Origin: Chlorobiaceae bacterium
GTDB taxonomy: Bacteria; Bacteroidota; Chlorobiia; Chlorobiales; Chlorobiaceae
Length of the DNA: 40,081 nucleotides
Direction: 5' to 3'
NCBI GenBank assembly: GCA_013334975.1
Contig: JAAXWL010000013.1
Coordinates: 1-40,081, forward strand
The notes below the pieces were generated by a model. That model saw only the letters and a list, made by a program, of their open reading frames with translations, did not search any database and was not told the origin of the DNA. Positions within the stretch are counted from its first letter, which is position 1, and each line of letters starts with the position of its first letter. Made by a program: the position numbers and the translations under genes. Below are positions 1 through 7,958 of this stretch, in pieces.

Positions 1-703
1 TGTCGATTTCAAAGCGCTTTGCCCCGAGCGTTACGCCCTGGTATATCCTGACGTTGTTGCCGATCTCGCAGGTCTCTCCGATCACCACGCCTGTGCCGTG
101 ATCGATGCAGAAATACTCTCCGATCCGAGCTCCCGGATGGATATCGATGCCGGTTTCGGAGTGAGCCATCTCGGAGATGATCCGGGGTATGAGAGGCACA
201 CCCAGATGAAGCAGGGTGTGTGCCGTCCGGTGGTTAATCATGGCCCGTATCGAAGGATAGCAGAAAATGATCTCGCCGTGGCTTTTTGCTGCAGGATCAC
301 CATCGTAGATCGCCTTTACGTCGGTGCAGAGCACCCGTCTGATTTCCGGAAGCCGTGCTATGAAGGCCCGTGCGGCCGCAGAGGCGTCGTCGGGCGTGAT
401 CGTTTGCAGGGTATTGCCTGTTTCGAACTGCCGAACGCTCTGTATCTGGCCTGATAGCAATTCGTAGATTTTTTCGATCCTGACTCCGATGAAATGAGGC
501 AGCGATTCCCTGTGAAGAATGGGAGCACCGAAATAACCGGGAAAAATCACCGCCCGCACAAGATCGACGAACTCACGGAGCTTGTCGATCGATGGCAGCT
601 TCTCTTCCGGATGCGACACATAATCGCAATTGGCGGTTCTGTCGCTTGCAAGAAGCACAACCGCCTGCTGGATGAGGTCAATGCCGTTCTCTCTGATATC
701 CAT
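1..703 (-). CDS. cysE: Serine O-acetyltransferase, C-terminus cut by window edge
   Basis: The reading frame starts at ATG 703-701 and runs off the left edge, leaving about 234 residues. It should acetylate serine with acetyl-CoA to give O-acetylserine, the substrate of the CysK encoded 21 bp upstream. The visible protein has an alpha-helical N-terminal region followed by left-handed beta-helix (hexapeptide repeat) sequence. The acetyltransferase core motifs are clear: HRTAHTLLHLG, then IHPGARIG, CIDHGTGVVIGETCEIG and the start of VYQGVTLGA-type sequence (here IYQGVTLGA). The long N-terminal part resembles the larger EpsC-type serine acetyltransferases. No good Shine-Dalgarno sequence precedes the ATG, which suggests translational coupling to cysK. 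The family call is secure; the gene end lies outside the window. Confidence 0.93.
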   Translation of the reverse strand, partial: MDIRENGIDLIQQAVVLLASDRTANCDYVSHPEEKLPSIDKLREFVDLVRAVIFPGYFGAPILHRESLPHFIGVRIEKIYELLSGQIQSVRQFETGNTLQTITPDDASAAARAFIARLPEIRRVLCTDVKAIYDGDPAAKSHGEIIFCYPSIRAMINHRTAHTLLHLGVPLIPRIISEMAHSETGIDIHPGARIGEYFCIDHGTGVVIGETCEIGNNVRIYQGVTLGAKRFEID

Positions 704-724
704 GAGTGTGATTGTTGGTGTTCT

Positions 725-1678
725 TCAGATGGAAGCCGGTTCGTTCTCGAACTGGTAAAGCAGCGTTGACAGGTAGCGTTCACCGGTATCGGGCAGGATG
801 ACCACGATGCGCTTGCCTTCGTTCTCGGGACGCTGTGCCAGTTGCAGCGCGGCGTAAACGGCCGCTCCAGACGAGATGCCGATAACCAGTCCCTCGGTAC
901 GGGCAAGCTTCTGGCCGGTTCGAAATGCCTCCTCGTTCCTGACCGTGATGATTTCGTCTATAACCTCTCTATTGAGGATATCCGGAATAAATCCGGCGCC
1001 GATACCCTGGATCTTGTGCGGGCCCGGTTTGCCACCAGAGATGACCGGTGAGTCATACGGCTCAACTGCCACGATCTTCACTTCCGGGTTGCGCTGTTTG
1101 AGCACCTCACCCACACCGGTGATCGTCCCTCCGGTACCGATGCCGCTGACAAAAATATCCACCTGACCGTCGGTGTCATTCCAAATCTCCTCGGCTGTCG
1201 TGCGCCGGTGAATCTCCGGGTTTGCCAGGTTTTTGAACTGCTGCGGCACAAACGCATTCGGCAAGCTCTCTTTCAGCTCATCAGCCTTGCGGATCGCCCC
1301 GCCCATGCCTTCCGGTCCGGGAGTCAGCACCAGCTCAGCACCCAGCGCCTTGAGCAGGTTACGGCGTTCGATACTCATGGTCTCCGGCATGGTAAGGATC
1401 AGCCGGTATCCTTTTGCGGCGGCAATAAACGCCAGGGCGATACCAGTGTTACCGCTGGTCGGTTCGATGATCACGGTATCATTGTCAATCAGCCCATCCT
1501 TCTCGGCGGCCTCGATCATGGAGAAGCCAATGCGGTCCTTGACGCTGCCTCCTGGATTGAAATATTCGAGCTTTGCGACAATAGTGCCAAGGGCGTGGCT
1601 TTCACGGCCAAAGTTCTCCAGCTCCAGGAGCGGGGTGTTACCGATCAGGTCGGTAAGTTTTTTCGCGATGCGTGCCAT
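725..1678 (-). CDS. cysK: Cysteine synthase A (O-acetylserine sulfhydrylase)
   Basis: A 317-residue PLP enzyme that makes cysteine from O-acetylserine and sulfide in the cytoplasm. The PLP lysine sits in PGGSVKDR (Lys47). The substrate-binding loop TSGNTG follows near residue 74, and the phosphate-binding glycine loop GTGGTITG lies in the middle of the protein. Length is normal for CysK. It lies directly upstream of cysE, so the two genes form a compact cysteine-synthesis unit. The 175-bp gap upstream carries an inverted-repeat site, TACC-N8-GGTA at 1770-1785, that could be an operator. CysK rather than CysM is favoured by length and neighbour. Confidence 0.95.
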   Translation of the reverse strand: MARIAKKLTDLIGNTPLLELENFGRESHALGTIVAKLEYFNPGGSVKDRIGFSMIEAAEKDGLIDNDTVIIEPTSGNTGIALAFIAAAKGYRLILTMPETMSIERRNLLKALGAELVLTPGPEGMGGAIRKADELKESLPNAFVPQQFKNLANPEIHRRTTAEEIWNDTDGQVDIFVSGIGTGGTITGVGEVLKQRNPEVKIVAVEPYDSPVISGGKPGPHKIQGIGAGFIPDILNREVIDEIITVRNEEAFRTGQKLARTEGLVIGISSGAAVYAALQLAQRPENEGKRIVVILPDTGERYLSTLLYQFENEPASI

Positions 1679-1769
1679 GGTTGCAAGATGTTTGTTGAGA
1701 GAAATTTGTTCTCTTACAAGATCGTCATGACCGCACGAACAGGAAATCCCGTTGATAAGGTATTTTATC

Positions 1770-1785
1770 TACCGCAAACAGGGTA
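1770..1785. promoter_or_regulatory. Possible operator upstream of cysK
   Basis: TACCGCAAACAGGGTA has the form TACC-N8-GGTA and lies 92 bp upstream of the cysK start. Similar dyads occur at 4924-4939 (one mismatch) and 29384-29399. No regulator can be named, and a 4-bp arm is short enough to occur by chance. Confidence 0.25.
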
Positions 1786-1805
1786 AAAAGAGCTGAAAAG
1801 AGAGA

Positions 1806-1828
1806 TTTTTCCTTCGATACAGGAAAAA
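1806..1828 (-). terminator. Weak terminator-like hairpin after the response regulator
   Basis: TTTTTCCT and AGGAAAAA form an 8-bp AT-rich stem with a 7-nt loop. On the minus strand it is followed by a pyrimidine-rich stretch ending in TTTT. It lies just downstream of the response-regulator stop codon and upstream of the cysK promoter region. The stem is weak, so function is uncertain. Confidence 0.35.
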
Positions 1829-1853
1829 GCCACCATGCGAGGAAAAGAATCCC

Positions 1854-2510
1854 CTAAATGTAGTAATCGATCGCATCGACCAGCCCGGTTTCGATCGCAT
1901 ACCGCACCAGTTCAGACCGGCTCGACACATTCAGTTTGCGGTAAATATTCTTTCGATATGTCGTCACGGTACTGACGGTTACATTTTTACGGAGCGCGAT
2001 CTCCTTGATGCTCAACCCGCCCGACAGCATCCTGACTATTTCAATTTCCGAAGGAGTCAGCAAGAGCGACTCAGCCGTCTGCCCTCCGGATTTCACGAGG
2101 AGATCAAACAGTTCTCGGGAATAGTGTTTTCTGCCGTTGAGCGCTTCTCTGACGGCATGAAGAATCTCCGTCAGCTCATCGGTTTTCATGGCGATGTTAC
2201 CGATTCCCTCTCGGTTCAGCTCTATAACCTGCTGTTTGCTGATCGAACCCGTCAGAATCAGAATCGAGGTTGCAGGATAGAGTCGTTTCAGCCAAGCCAG
2301 CTCACCGGTCGAACCATATTCGAAACGCACGGGATCGATAATAAGCAGAGCGATATCCTGTTTGCCGAGCAATTCTTGCAATTCGTGTTTTCGCGAAACG
2401 GCAACTACCCTGAAACCCGATGCCTGAAGCATCGACTTCAGTGCCTCGGTAATCAGAAACTGGCCATCCGCTATCACCAGAGATACTCCTGATCTTGTTT
2501 TCTTTTTCAT
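1854..2510 (-). CDS. NarL/LuxR-family response regulator
   Basis: About 218 residues starting at ATG 2510-2508, which follows a GGGGA ribosome-binding sequence. The frame is open further upstream to 2672, but that stretch contains a strong terminator hairpin (2596-2624) and is not credible as coding. The receiver domain (about residues 8-125) has a phosphoacceptor aspartate in LLIIDP (Asp59), TGS around beta-4 and a conserved-type lysine in AMKTDE. The usual acidic pair is reduced to Ala-Asp (residues 14-15). The C-terminal LuxR-type helix-turn-helix runs from LTPSEIEIVRML to the end. No histidine kinase is adjacent, so it is an orphan here. It sits between two sulfur-assimilation units; control of them is possible but unproven. 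Confidence 0.88.
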   Translation of the reverse strand: MKKKTRSGVSLVIADGQFLITEALKSMLQASGFRVVAVSRKHELQELLGKQDIALLIIDPVRFEYGSTGELAWLKRLYPATSILILTGSISKQQVIELNREGIGNIAMKTDELTEILHAVREALNGRKHYSRELFDLLVKSGGQTAESLLLTPSEIEIVRMLSGGLSIKEIALRKNVTVSTVTTYRKNIYRKLNVSSRSELVRYAIETGLVDAIDYYI

Positions 2511-2595
2511 CGTTATATCCCCAACACCACTCATCGTTCGTTGTTGAATCCGCTGCCCTTCCTGATAACATCGGCGTTCGGCCCTTGGTTTTAAC

Positions 2596-2624
2596 AAAAG
2601 ACCGGAAGGGCGTTCCGGTCTTTT
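2596..2624. terminator. Strong bidirectional intrinsic terminator
   Basis: AAAAGACCGGAA and TTCCGGTCTTTT form a perfect 12-bp stem around GGGCG. It lies between the O-acetylhomoserine sulfhydrylase and the response regulator, so these are separate transcripts. It also argues against the longer start of the response regulator. Confidence 0.85.
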
Positions 2625-2668
2625 CTGGCATACTCTGTATTCATCTTCGACAAAATCAGCAGGAACTA

Positions 2669-4036
2669 TCATACTCCAACAAGGACATCGTCAAGAGCTT
2701 CGATAAGGTCGTCGACATGCTCCAGGCCAACAGAAAGCCGGATCAGGTCTCCAGACAGTCCGCTCTGCAGGCGCTGCAGTTCGGTAAGCTGGCTGTGCGA
2801 GGTGCTGGCCGGATGCAGGATCAGGCTCTTGGCATCACCCACGTTTGCCAGGTGCGAGAACAGCCTGATCGTGTCGATGATTTTTACCGCCGCATCATAG
2901 CCCCCCTTCACGCCAAACACTACCATACCGCCGAAGCCGTTTTTCAGATCACGGGATGCCAGCGGGTAGGACTGGTCGTTCTTCAGGCCTGGATAGCGCA
3001 CCCAGGCAACCTTTGGGTGTTTGGCAAGGTATTCGGCCACCTGCAGAGCGTTTTCGGAGTGCCGGACGATGCGTAGCGGAAGGGTCTCGATGCCCTGAAT
3101 GAAGATCCATGAGTTGTCCGGCGAAATGCAGGCACCCAGGTTCCTGAGCGGTACCGTGCGGACGCGAAGTGCGAAGGCGATCGGAGCTAGCGGCTCTGGC
3201 AGATCGATAGCCCATCGCAGACCGTGATAGTTACTGTCCGGTTCGGTGAAGAGCGGATGACGACCGGCTTTCCAGTCGAACCGTCCTGCATCGGTGATGA
3301 TACCACCAATGCCAGCGCCATGTCCACCGATCCATTTGGTAAGTGAATTGATGACGATGTCTGCCCCAAGCTCGATGCTCCTGAGCAGGTACGGTGTGGT
3401 GAAGGTTGCATCCACGATGAGCGGAAGTCCGTGGCGATGCGCCACTTCAGCCACAGCCCGGACGTCGGTGTAGTCGAGCACCGGATTGCCAATGGTTTCA
3501 ATGAAAATCGCCCTGGTTCTTTCATTGATGGCCTTCTCAAAGTTCGACGGGTCCTTCGGGTCAACAAAGGTCACGTTTATGCCGAATTTGGGCAGAATGG
3601 CATCGAACTGGGTGTAGGTGCCTCCGTAAAGATTGTTTGCCGAAACGATGTTGTCGCCGACCTCGGCCAGGGTGATGATGGCGGAAAAGATAGCCGAGGT
3701 TCCGGAGGCCAGTGCAACCGATGCGGCTCCACCCTCAAGTTGGGTGATCCGCTGTTCGAGAATGTCGGTTGTCGGGTTCATCAGTCTCGTATAGATATTT
3801 CCGAGTTCTCTGAGAGCAAACAGGTTGGCGGCATGTTCAGTATTCCTGAACAGGTACGAACTGGTACGGTAGACCGGTACGCCGCGTGACAGGGTTTCGT
3901 CGACCGGCTGGCCGGCATGCAAGGCAAGGGTTTCCAGACGATACGCATGCGGAGAGTCTGGCTGCGGGGTTCTGTTCTCTTTTTTGAAAATACGATTGAT
4001 CAAGAGACGTATTCCCTCTTTGGGTTCAATAGACAT
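2669..4036 (-). CDS. metY: O-acetylhomoserine sulfhydrylase (MetY-type, Cys/Met metabolism PLP enzyme)
   Basis: About 455 residues from ATG 4036-4034, which has GGAG about 9 bp upstream. An in-frame ATG at 4117 would add a 27-residue tail unlike the family and is not preferred. The enzyme should convert O-acetylhomoserine and sulfide (or methanethiol) to homocysteine (or methionine). The PLP lysine lies in INSLTKWIGGHG. The family hallmarks YTRLMNPT, LASGTSAI, NNLYGGTYTQF and SLILHPASTSHSQL are present. Length (over 420 residues) fits MetY better than cystathionine gamma-synthase. It ends at a strong terminator. Direct sulfhydrylation here can use sulfide or a thiol, which matters if the downstream locus releases reduced sulfur. 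Confidence 0.9.
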   Translation of the reverse strand: MSIEPKEGIRLLINRIFKKENRTPQPDSPHAYRLETLALHAGQPVDETLSRGVPVYRTSSYLFRNTEHAANLFALRELGNIYTRLMNPTTDILEQRITQLEGGAASVALASGTSAIFSAIITLAEVGDNIVSANNLYGGTYTQFDAILPKFGINVTFVDPKDPSNFEKAINERTRAIFIETIGNPVLDYTDVRAVAEVAHRHGLPLIVDATFTTPYLLRSIELGADIVINSLTKWIGGHGAGIGGIITDAGRFDWKAGRHPLFTEPDSNYHGLRWAIDLPEPLAPIAFALRVRTVPLRNLGACISPDNSWIFIQGIETLPLRIVRHSENALQVAEYLAKHPKVAWVRYPGLKNDQSYPLASRDLKNGFGGMVVFGVKGGYDAAVKIIDTIRLFSHLANVGDAKSLILHPASTSHSQLTELQRLQSGLSGDLIRLSVGLEHVDDLIEALDDVLVGV

Positions 4037-4169
4037 GATTATGCTCCGTGAAATTATTAATCGTTTGATACTCTGGTCTGGTTTCGGAATCGTGCATCCG
4101 ACAATCATACCCGACATCGACCGCGTTTATTACCATTACCTGGTTTGTGCAACATCATCCGCCGCATAA

Positions 4170-4628
4170 TCACCCCTTGTCCTGTTTATTCGGTTGACCG
4201 AACAACCTGAAGCGTTGCAGATTAAACTGGAAGTAGAGATAGCATCCGAAACAGAATCCCGACAAAGCAATTACCGCTGCAAGAGCTACAACCGCTGAAA
4301 TAATCCAGCCGATCAGAGGCAAGCCTGCCATGAAAAAGAGCTGCGCAATGCCGAGTAAAATAAGGGCGATCGAGTTGTTAAATCGCATAAGTCCGGCATC
4401 CTCGGTCGCTGCCGTCCGGATTTTTTCAGCAAAAAACTTTGAACCGAGGATATAAATCAGGCTTGCTCTCTTTCCGTACACCACTGCGGGTAAAAGTATC
4501 ATAAATAACAGGGTCGTAACCAGTGGCTGACTGATGAGAAACCCGATAACGATCCCGGTCAGAAGAAACCACCGGTTAAAGGTTACGATCGGTAAAGGAA
4601 TGCAGGGGGTACTCTTCTTGATAGTCAT
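4170..4628 (-). CDS. DUF4395-type integral membrane protein
   Basis: About 152 residues from ATG 4628-4626; an upstream in-frame ATG at 4661 would add 11 polar residues. The protein has paired hydrophobic segments near residues 20-55 and 95-140 with a short cytoplasmic stretch of FFAEKIRTAATED-type sequence between them, matching the DUF4395 family architecture. Function is unknown; members are often found near thioredoxin or sulfur-metabolism genes. It precedes metY on the same strand with a 133-bp gap, so cotranscription is possible but not shown. Confidence 0.65.
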   Translation of the reverse strand: MTIKKSTPCIPLPIVTFNRWFLLTGIVIGFLISQPLVTTLLFMILLPAVVYGKRASLIYILGSKFFAEKIRTAATEDAGLMRFNNSIALILLGIAQLFFMAGLPLIGWIISAVVALAAVIALSGFCFGCYLYFQFNLQRFRLFGQPNKQDKG

Positions 4629-4681
4629 GTTATATTGCTTTGAATCGTTGATGCAGTTCACAATCGTTTTTTGGAACAGAT

Positions 4682-4720
4682 AAAAAAAAGCCGGATCACT
4701 GATGTTGTGATCCGGCTTTT
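4682..4720. terminator. Strong bidirectional intrinsic terminator
   Basis: GCCGGATCAC (4690-4699) and GTGATCCGGC (4707-4716) form a perfect 10-bp stem with a 7-nt loop, flanked by A8 on the left and TTTT on the right. It ends the minus-strand flavoprotein/exporter transcript and separates it from the DUF4395 gene. Confidence 0.9.
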
Positions 4721-5069
4721 GAAGAAATCTTCCATTGTATTTCCTCAGGGTCTGCCGATCATCATCATCCGCTGCCTCCGGTCATCACCGTTTTGGTGAC
4801 AATAGCCTGACAAAAATCGGGGATGTTGATGATGATCCACATAATGCACGTCGTCGTTTTATTGTTCAAAGCGATCAAATAAAAGGAGTTGAATGCGCTT
4901 TCCCATGATCTGTACCATAAAAATACTATGAACATGGTATGATACACTACCAGAAAACTCACCGACAGAATCGTGATGCTGCGACTGAGATTTCACTTCG
5001 CAGTCAAAGCACGCTGTCATGCTGGCAGCATGACGGTCATAGCCTTTAAAACGGCTGCGCAACATCAGT
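4721..5069. other. Intergenic gap, no convincing gene
   Basis: A 65-codon minus-strand frame (4962-4765) starts with GTG and encodes a hydrophobic peptide, but has no ribosome-binding sequence or recognisable family. A near-palindrome TACTATGAACATGGTA lies at 4924-4939, resembling the TACC-N8-GGTA dyads elsewhere. Otherwise nothing is seen. Confidence 0.4.
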
Positions 5070-5483
5070 TCATGACTTTCTCGACGCTCCGGGAGATTCG
5101 TTACGAATCTCATCAGAGGTAACGATCCACGCACCGGCGATCCCGGCATCCGGGCCGCGCCTCGACCTGATCCTCTCCAGAAGCGTCTGAAAAACCGGAC
5201 CGGAGGAGTCGCTCTGAGACGCACGACCTTTGATCTGGAAACTCACAAGACCTTTGGTGACGTTGACCGCCACGGCTCTCCCGCTGGCCGCGCTGTCGAG
5301 CAGATTGGTGTGACTCAGGGAGCCTGCGAAACCTTCGGCAAAGGCAAGGGTTTCGTTGTCAAATGTCGTCAGCGACCCTTTGGCAACAACGTGGGGCTTA
5401 CCGTCAGCACCGATGCTGCCGACGACCTTCACGCTCTCCCGGTCATTGAGAAGCTGAATGAGTTCTTCGGGTAGTTTGCTCAT
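5070..5483 (-). CDS. FMN-binding split-barrel protein (pyridoxamine 5'-phosphate oxidase family)
   Basis: A 137-residue protein with the small split-barrel fold used by pyridoxamine-phosphate-oxidase-like flavoproteins: an N-terminal helix (LPEELIQLLNDRE), then SIGADGKPHVVAKGSLTTF as the first hairpin, SHTNLLDSAASGRAVAVNV, and FQIKGRA. The family binds FMN or related cofactors, but substrate and reaction cannot be predicted. A distant paralogue is at 9877-10350, at the other end of this same-strand cluster. The start was chosen as the only good ATG. Confidence 0.8.
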   Translation of the reverse strand: MSKLPEELIQLLNDRESVKVVGSIGADGKPHVVAKGSLTTFDNETLAFAEGFAGSLSHTNLLDSAASGRAVAVNVTKGLVSFQIKGRASQSDSSGPVFQTLLERIRSRRGPDAGIAGAWIVTSDEIRNESPGASRKS

Positions 5484-5525
5484 GTCTGTTCTGTTTTGAT
5501 GTTTTGGTAATATGGCAAGCAGTAA

Positions 5526-6098
5526 TCAGGAAGGAACGGACTTGCCGATGGAAAATGCCTGACCGATGAAAGAACCGATACCGTGATAACCCCGATGAGC
5601 TGGATCGAAAACGATCGGTCTGATTTTGAGTATGTCGGGCAAACCGTCTTCGGCAAGCACCGCCGCATCAGCCTTGACATCGACGATCTGGCCGATGAAC
5701 TGGATATGCACACCGATTTCGACTGTCCTGAAAACGCGGCACTCAAGCACCAGAGGAAACTCCGCCGCGTATGGGGCGTCAACCACATCACTGCGAACCG
5801 GGGTCAGGCCTGTTGCGGCAAACTTGTCGGTATCACGACCCGATACGATTCCGGCATAGTCGGCTTCAACAGCGTTAAGTACGGAGGGAATTCCGATGGT
5901 GAAGGCCTTTCGCTGCAGAATGGCCTCATAGGTGTACCTTGTCCGGCGTACCGAAACGGCAACACATGGCGGCTCTGAAGAGCACACCCCTCCCCATGCG
6001 GCATTCATCAGGTTCGGTCGGCCATCGGCATCGTACGTTCCGATCAGCAGAACGGGTGTGGGAAACAGGAGCGTCCTGGCTCCGAGAGACTGTTTCAT
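5526..6098 (-). CDS. Flavoredoxin-like flavin reductase (DIM6/NTAB split-barrel family)
   Basis: A 190-residue protein with the flavin-reductase-like FMN-binding split barrel: FPTPVLLIGTYDADGRPNLMNAAWGGV near the N-terminus, then PPCVAVSVRRTRYTYEAI and FTIGIPS. The later DYAGIVSGRDTDKFAATGLTP stretch is typical of flavoredoxins. These proteins bind FMN and pass electrons to or from partner oxidoreductases in anaerobes. It lies 42 bp upstream of the smaller split-barrel protein and downstream of the ABC exporter pair, so the set may be cotranscribed. The physiological partner is unknown. Confidence 0.85.
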   Translation of the reverse strand: MKQSLGARTLLFPTPVLLIGTYDADGRPNLMNAAWGGVCSSEPPCVAVSVRRTRYTYEAILQRKAFTIGIPSVLNAVEADYAGIVSGRDTDKFAATGLTPVRSDVVDAPYAAEFPLVLECRVFRTVEIGVHIQFIGQIVDVKADAAVLAEDGLPDILKIRPIVFDPAHRGYHGIGSFIGQAFSIGKSVPS

Positions 6099-6200
6099 AG
6101 GTTTTTCTCGGTATGGTTTTCGTTGAATCCGGCTCTGTCATCAGCAAAGAGCCTCTTTTCATGGCCAGGCAATGTCAGATGATCACGTCGTTACAGCTCT

Positions 6201-7958
6201 TCATGCGGCCTTATCCTGCTCGCTCCAGGCATGGTACAGGCGCCGGTAACTGCCTTGCCTGCCGAGCAGTTCGGCATGGGTACCCGACTCGACAATCCGT
6301 CCATTTTCAAGCACCACAATCCGATCCATCTCACGCACGGTGGAAAGCCGGTGTGCGATAACCAGAAGAGTTCGTCCTGCCGAGACTTTGTGGATGGCTT
6401 CCTGCAGTATCTCCTCGGCACCGGAGTCAAGACTGGAGGTTGCTTCATCAAGGATGAGAATCCTCGGATCGAAAATCAGTACCCGTGCCAACGACAGAAG
6501 CTGGCGCTCTCCTGCCGAAAGTGTGGATGCCCTCTCCGAAAGCACGGTATCGTAGCCTTTCGGCAGGCACTGGATAAACGAATCGGCGCCGACCAGCAGA
6601 CAGGCTTCGCGCACGCGAACCGCAGTTATGTCCGTCCTGAAAAAACGCACGTTATCAAGAATCGTGCCGGCAAAAAGCGTCACATCCTGCTGGACAATGC
6701 CCACGGTTCGTCTGAGAGCTTCGAATGGCCAATCGCGGATATTGACGCCGTCGATGGAGACAACGCCTGTTGTGACATCGTAAAACCTGGTCAGCAGGTT
6801 CATGACAGAGCTCTTTCCGGCTCCGGTAGCCCCCACAAACCCGATTTTATCACCGGGAAAGACAGAGAGGTCTATGTCATGCAATACCGGATAGCCTGGC
6901 GTGTATTCCAGCGAAACCCCCTCAAACCGGATGGCTCCTGAGACCGGCTCGGGTACGCGGCAACAACCCTCGGCTATATCAGGCATTTCGGCGAAGGTGC
7001 GACCGATACGCCGGAAGGCAACAATAGAGGCCTGCAATATATTCATCTGCATCAGGATGATGCTGATCGGCTGGAAAAACCGCCGGATGTAACCGATAAA
7101 TGCGTACAGCACGCCGAACGAGACGGTGCCGTGAATCACCCCCTGACCACCGAACCACACCAGGGCAGCCACAGTAAGATCGGCAAGCGTTTCGGTGACA
7201 TTAAAAAAAAACATGAACCGCCGGTTCTCACTCAGTGATGCCGCCAGATAGGCTTTGTTACGCGCATCGAACCTTCTGGACTGCCTCGTTTCCTGATGGA
7301 ACATCTGGACAACTGACATGCCACCAAGGTTTTCGGACAGAAATCCAATGAGCAAGCCGAGGCGCCGCCGGGCTTCAGCGTTGGCCGCTTGCAGGATTCT
7401 CTGGAACTGGATCACGGTCACAACAATAACCGGCACAAGCAAAAAACAGTACATGGCCATCTTCAGATCGAGACGCGCCATAAAAATCATGATAAAGCCA
7501 AGAGTGAACAGGCTCCTGATCATGTAGGCCAGGAACTGGGTAAAAAAATTGTTGAGCGCCTCAGCATCGCTGACCACATTGGTCAGAATACGACCGGGGT
7601 TGTAACGATCGAAATAGCGCAGAGAGAGGCTCTGTATGTGCCTGAAAAGATCGATCCGGATGGAACGGACGATCATGAGCCCGATCCGTTGCAGGAGAAT
7701 CTCCTGATACCATGCAACGCCGAACGAAAGGAGCACGATAACGAGATACACTGATGAAATACGCAGGATTGCCCGGATATCAGGGTTTGAAGAGGAGATA
7801 TACCGGTCGATCACCTCCCTGACAAGCAGCGGCTGTGCCAGATCGATCAATACAACGACCACAATCAGGATGAATGCGAGAGAAAAACCTCTCCAGTGCG
7901 GTTTGGTGTATGGAAACAGCGTTGAAACCCACCCCTTCTGCGATAACGTGTCCTTCAT
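6201..7958 (-). CDS. ABC exporter half-transporter, catalytically competent subunit
   Basis: A 585-residue type I ABC exporter: about six membrane helices in residues 20-320, then a nucleotide-binding domain. The Walker A GATGAGKSS is near residue 377, signature LSAGERQ near 479, Walker B with catalytic glutamate ILILDEATSSLD near 503, and the H-loop IAHRLST near 535. Its start overlaps the stop of the upstream half-transporter by 4 bp (7955-7958), so the two are translationally coupled and almost certainly form a heterodimer. The signature serine-glycine-glycine is changed to Ser-Ala-Gly. The exported substrate is unknown; lipids or drugs are typical of the family. Confidence 0.92.
   Translation of the reverse strand: MKDTLSQKGWVSTLFPYTKPHWRGFSLAFILIVVVVLIDLAQPLLVREVIDRYISSSNPDIRAILRISSVYLVIVLLSFGVAWYQEILLQRIGLMIVRSIRIDLFRHIQSLSLRYFDRYNPGRILTNVVSDAEALNNFFTQFLAYMIRSLFTLGFIMIFMARLDLKMAMYCFLLVPVIVVTVIQFQRILQAANAEARRRLGLLIGFLSENLGGMSVVQMFHQETRQSRRFDARNKAYLAASLSENRRFMFFFNVTETLADLTVAALVWFGGQGVIHGTVSFGVLYAFIGYIRRFFQPISIILMQMNILQASIVAFRRIGRTFAEMPDIAEGCCRVPEPVSGAIRFEGVSLEYTPGYPVLHDIDLSVFPGDKIGFVGATGAGKSSVMNLLTRFYDVTTGVVSIDGVNIRDWPFEALRRTVGIVQQDVTLFAGTILDNVRFFRTDITAVRVREACLLVGADSFIQCLPKGYDTVLSERASTLSAGERQLLSLARVLIFDPRILILDEATSSLDSGAEEILQEAIHKVSAGRTLLVIAHRLSTVREMDRIVVLENGRIVESGTHAELLGRQGSYRRLYHAWSEQDKAA

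Noticed and set aside
2511-2672. Longer N-terminus of the response regulator
   Set aside because: The extension covers a strong terminator hairpin and has no receiver-domain sequence; the ATG at 2510 has a good ribosome-binding site.
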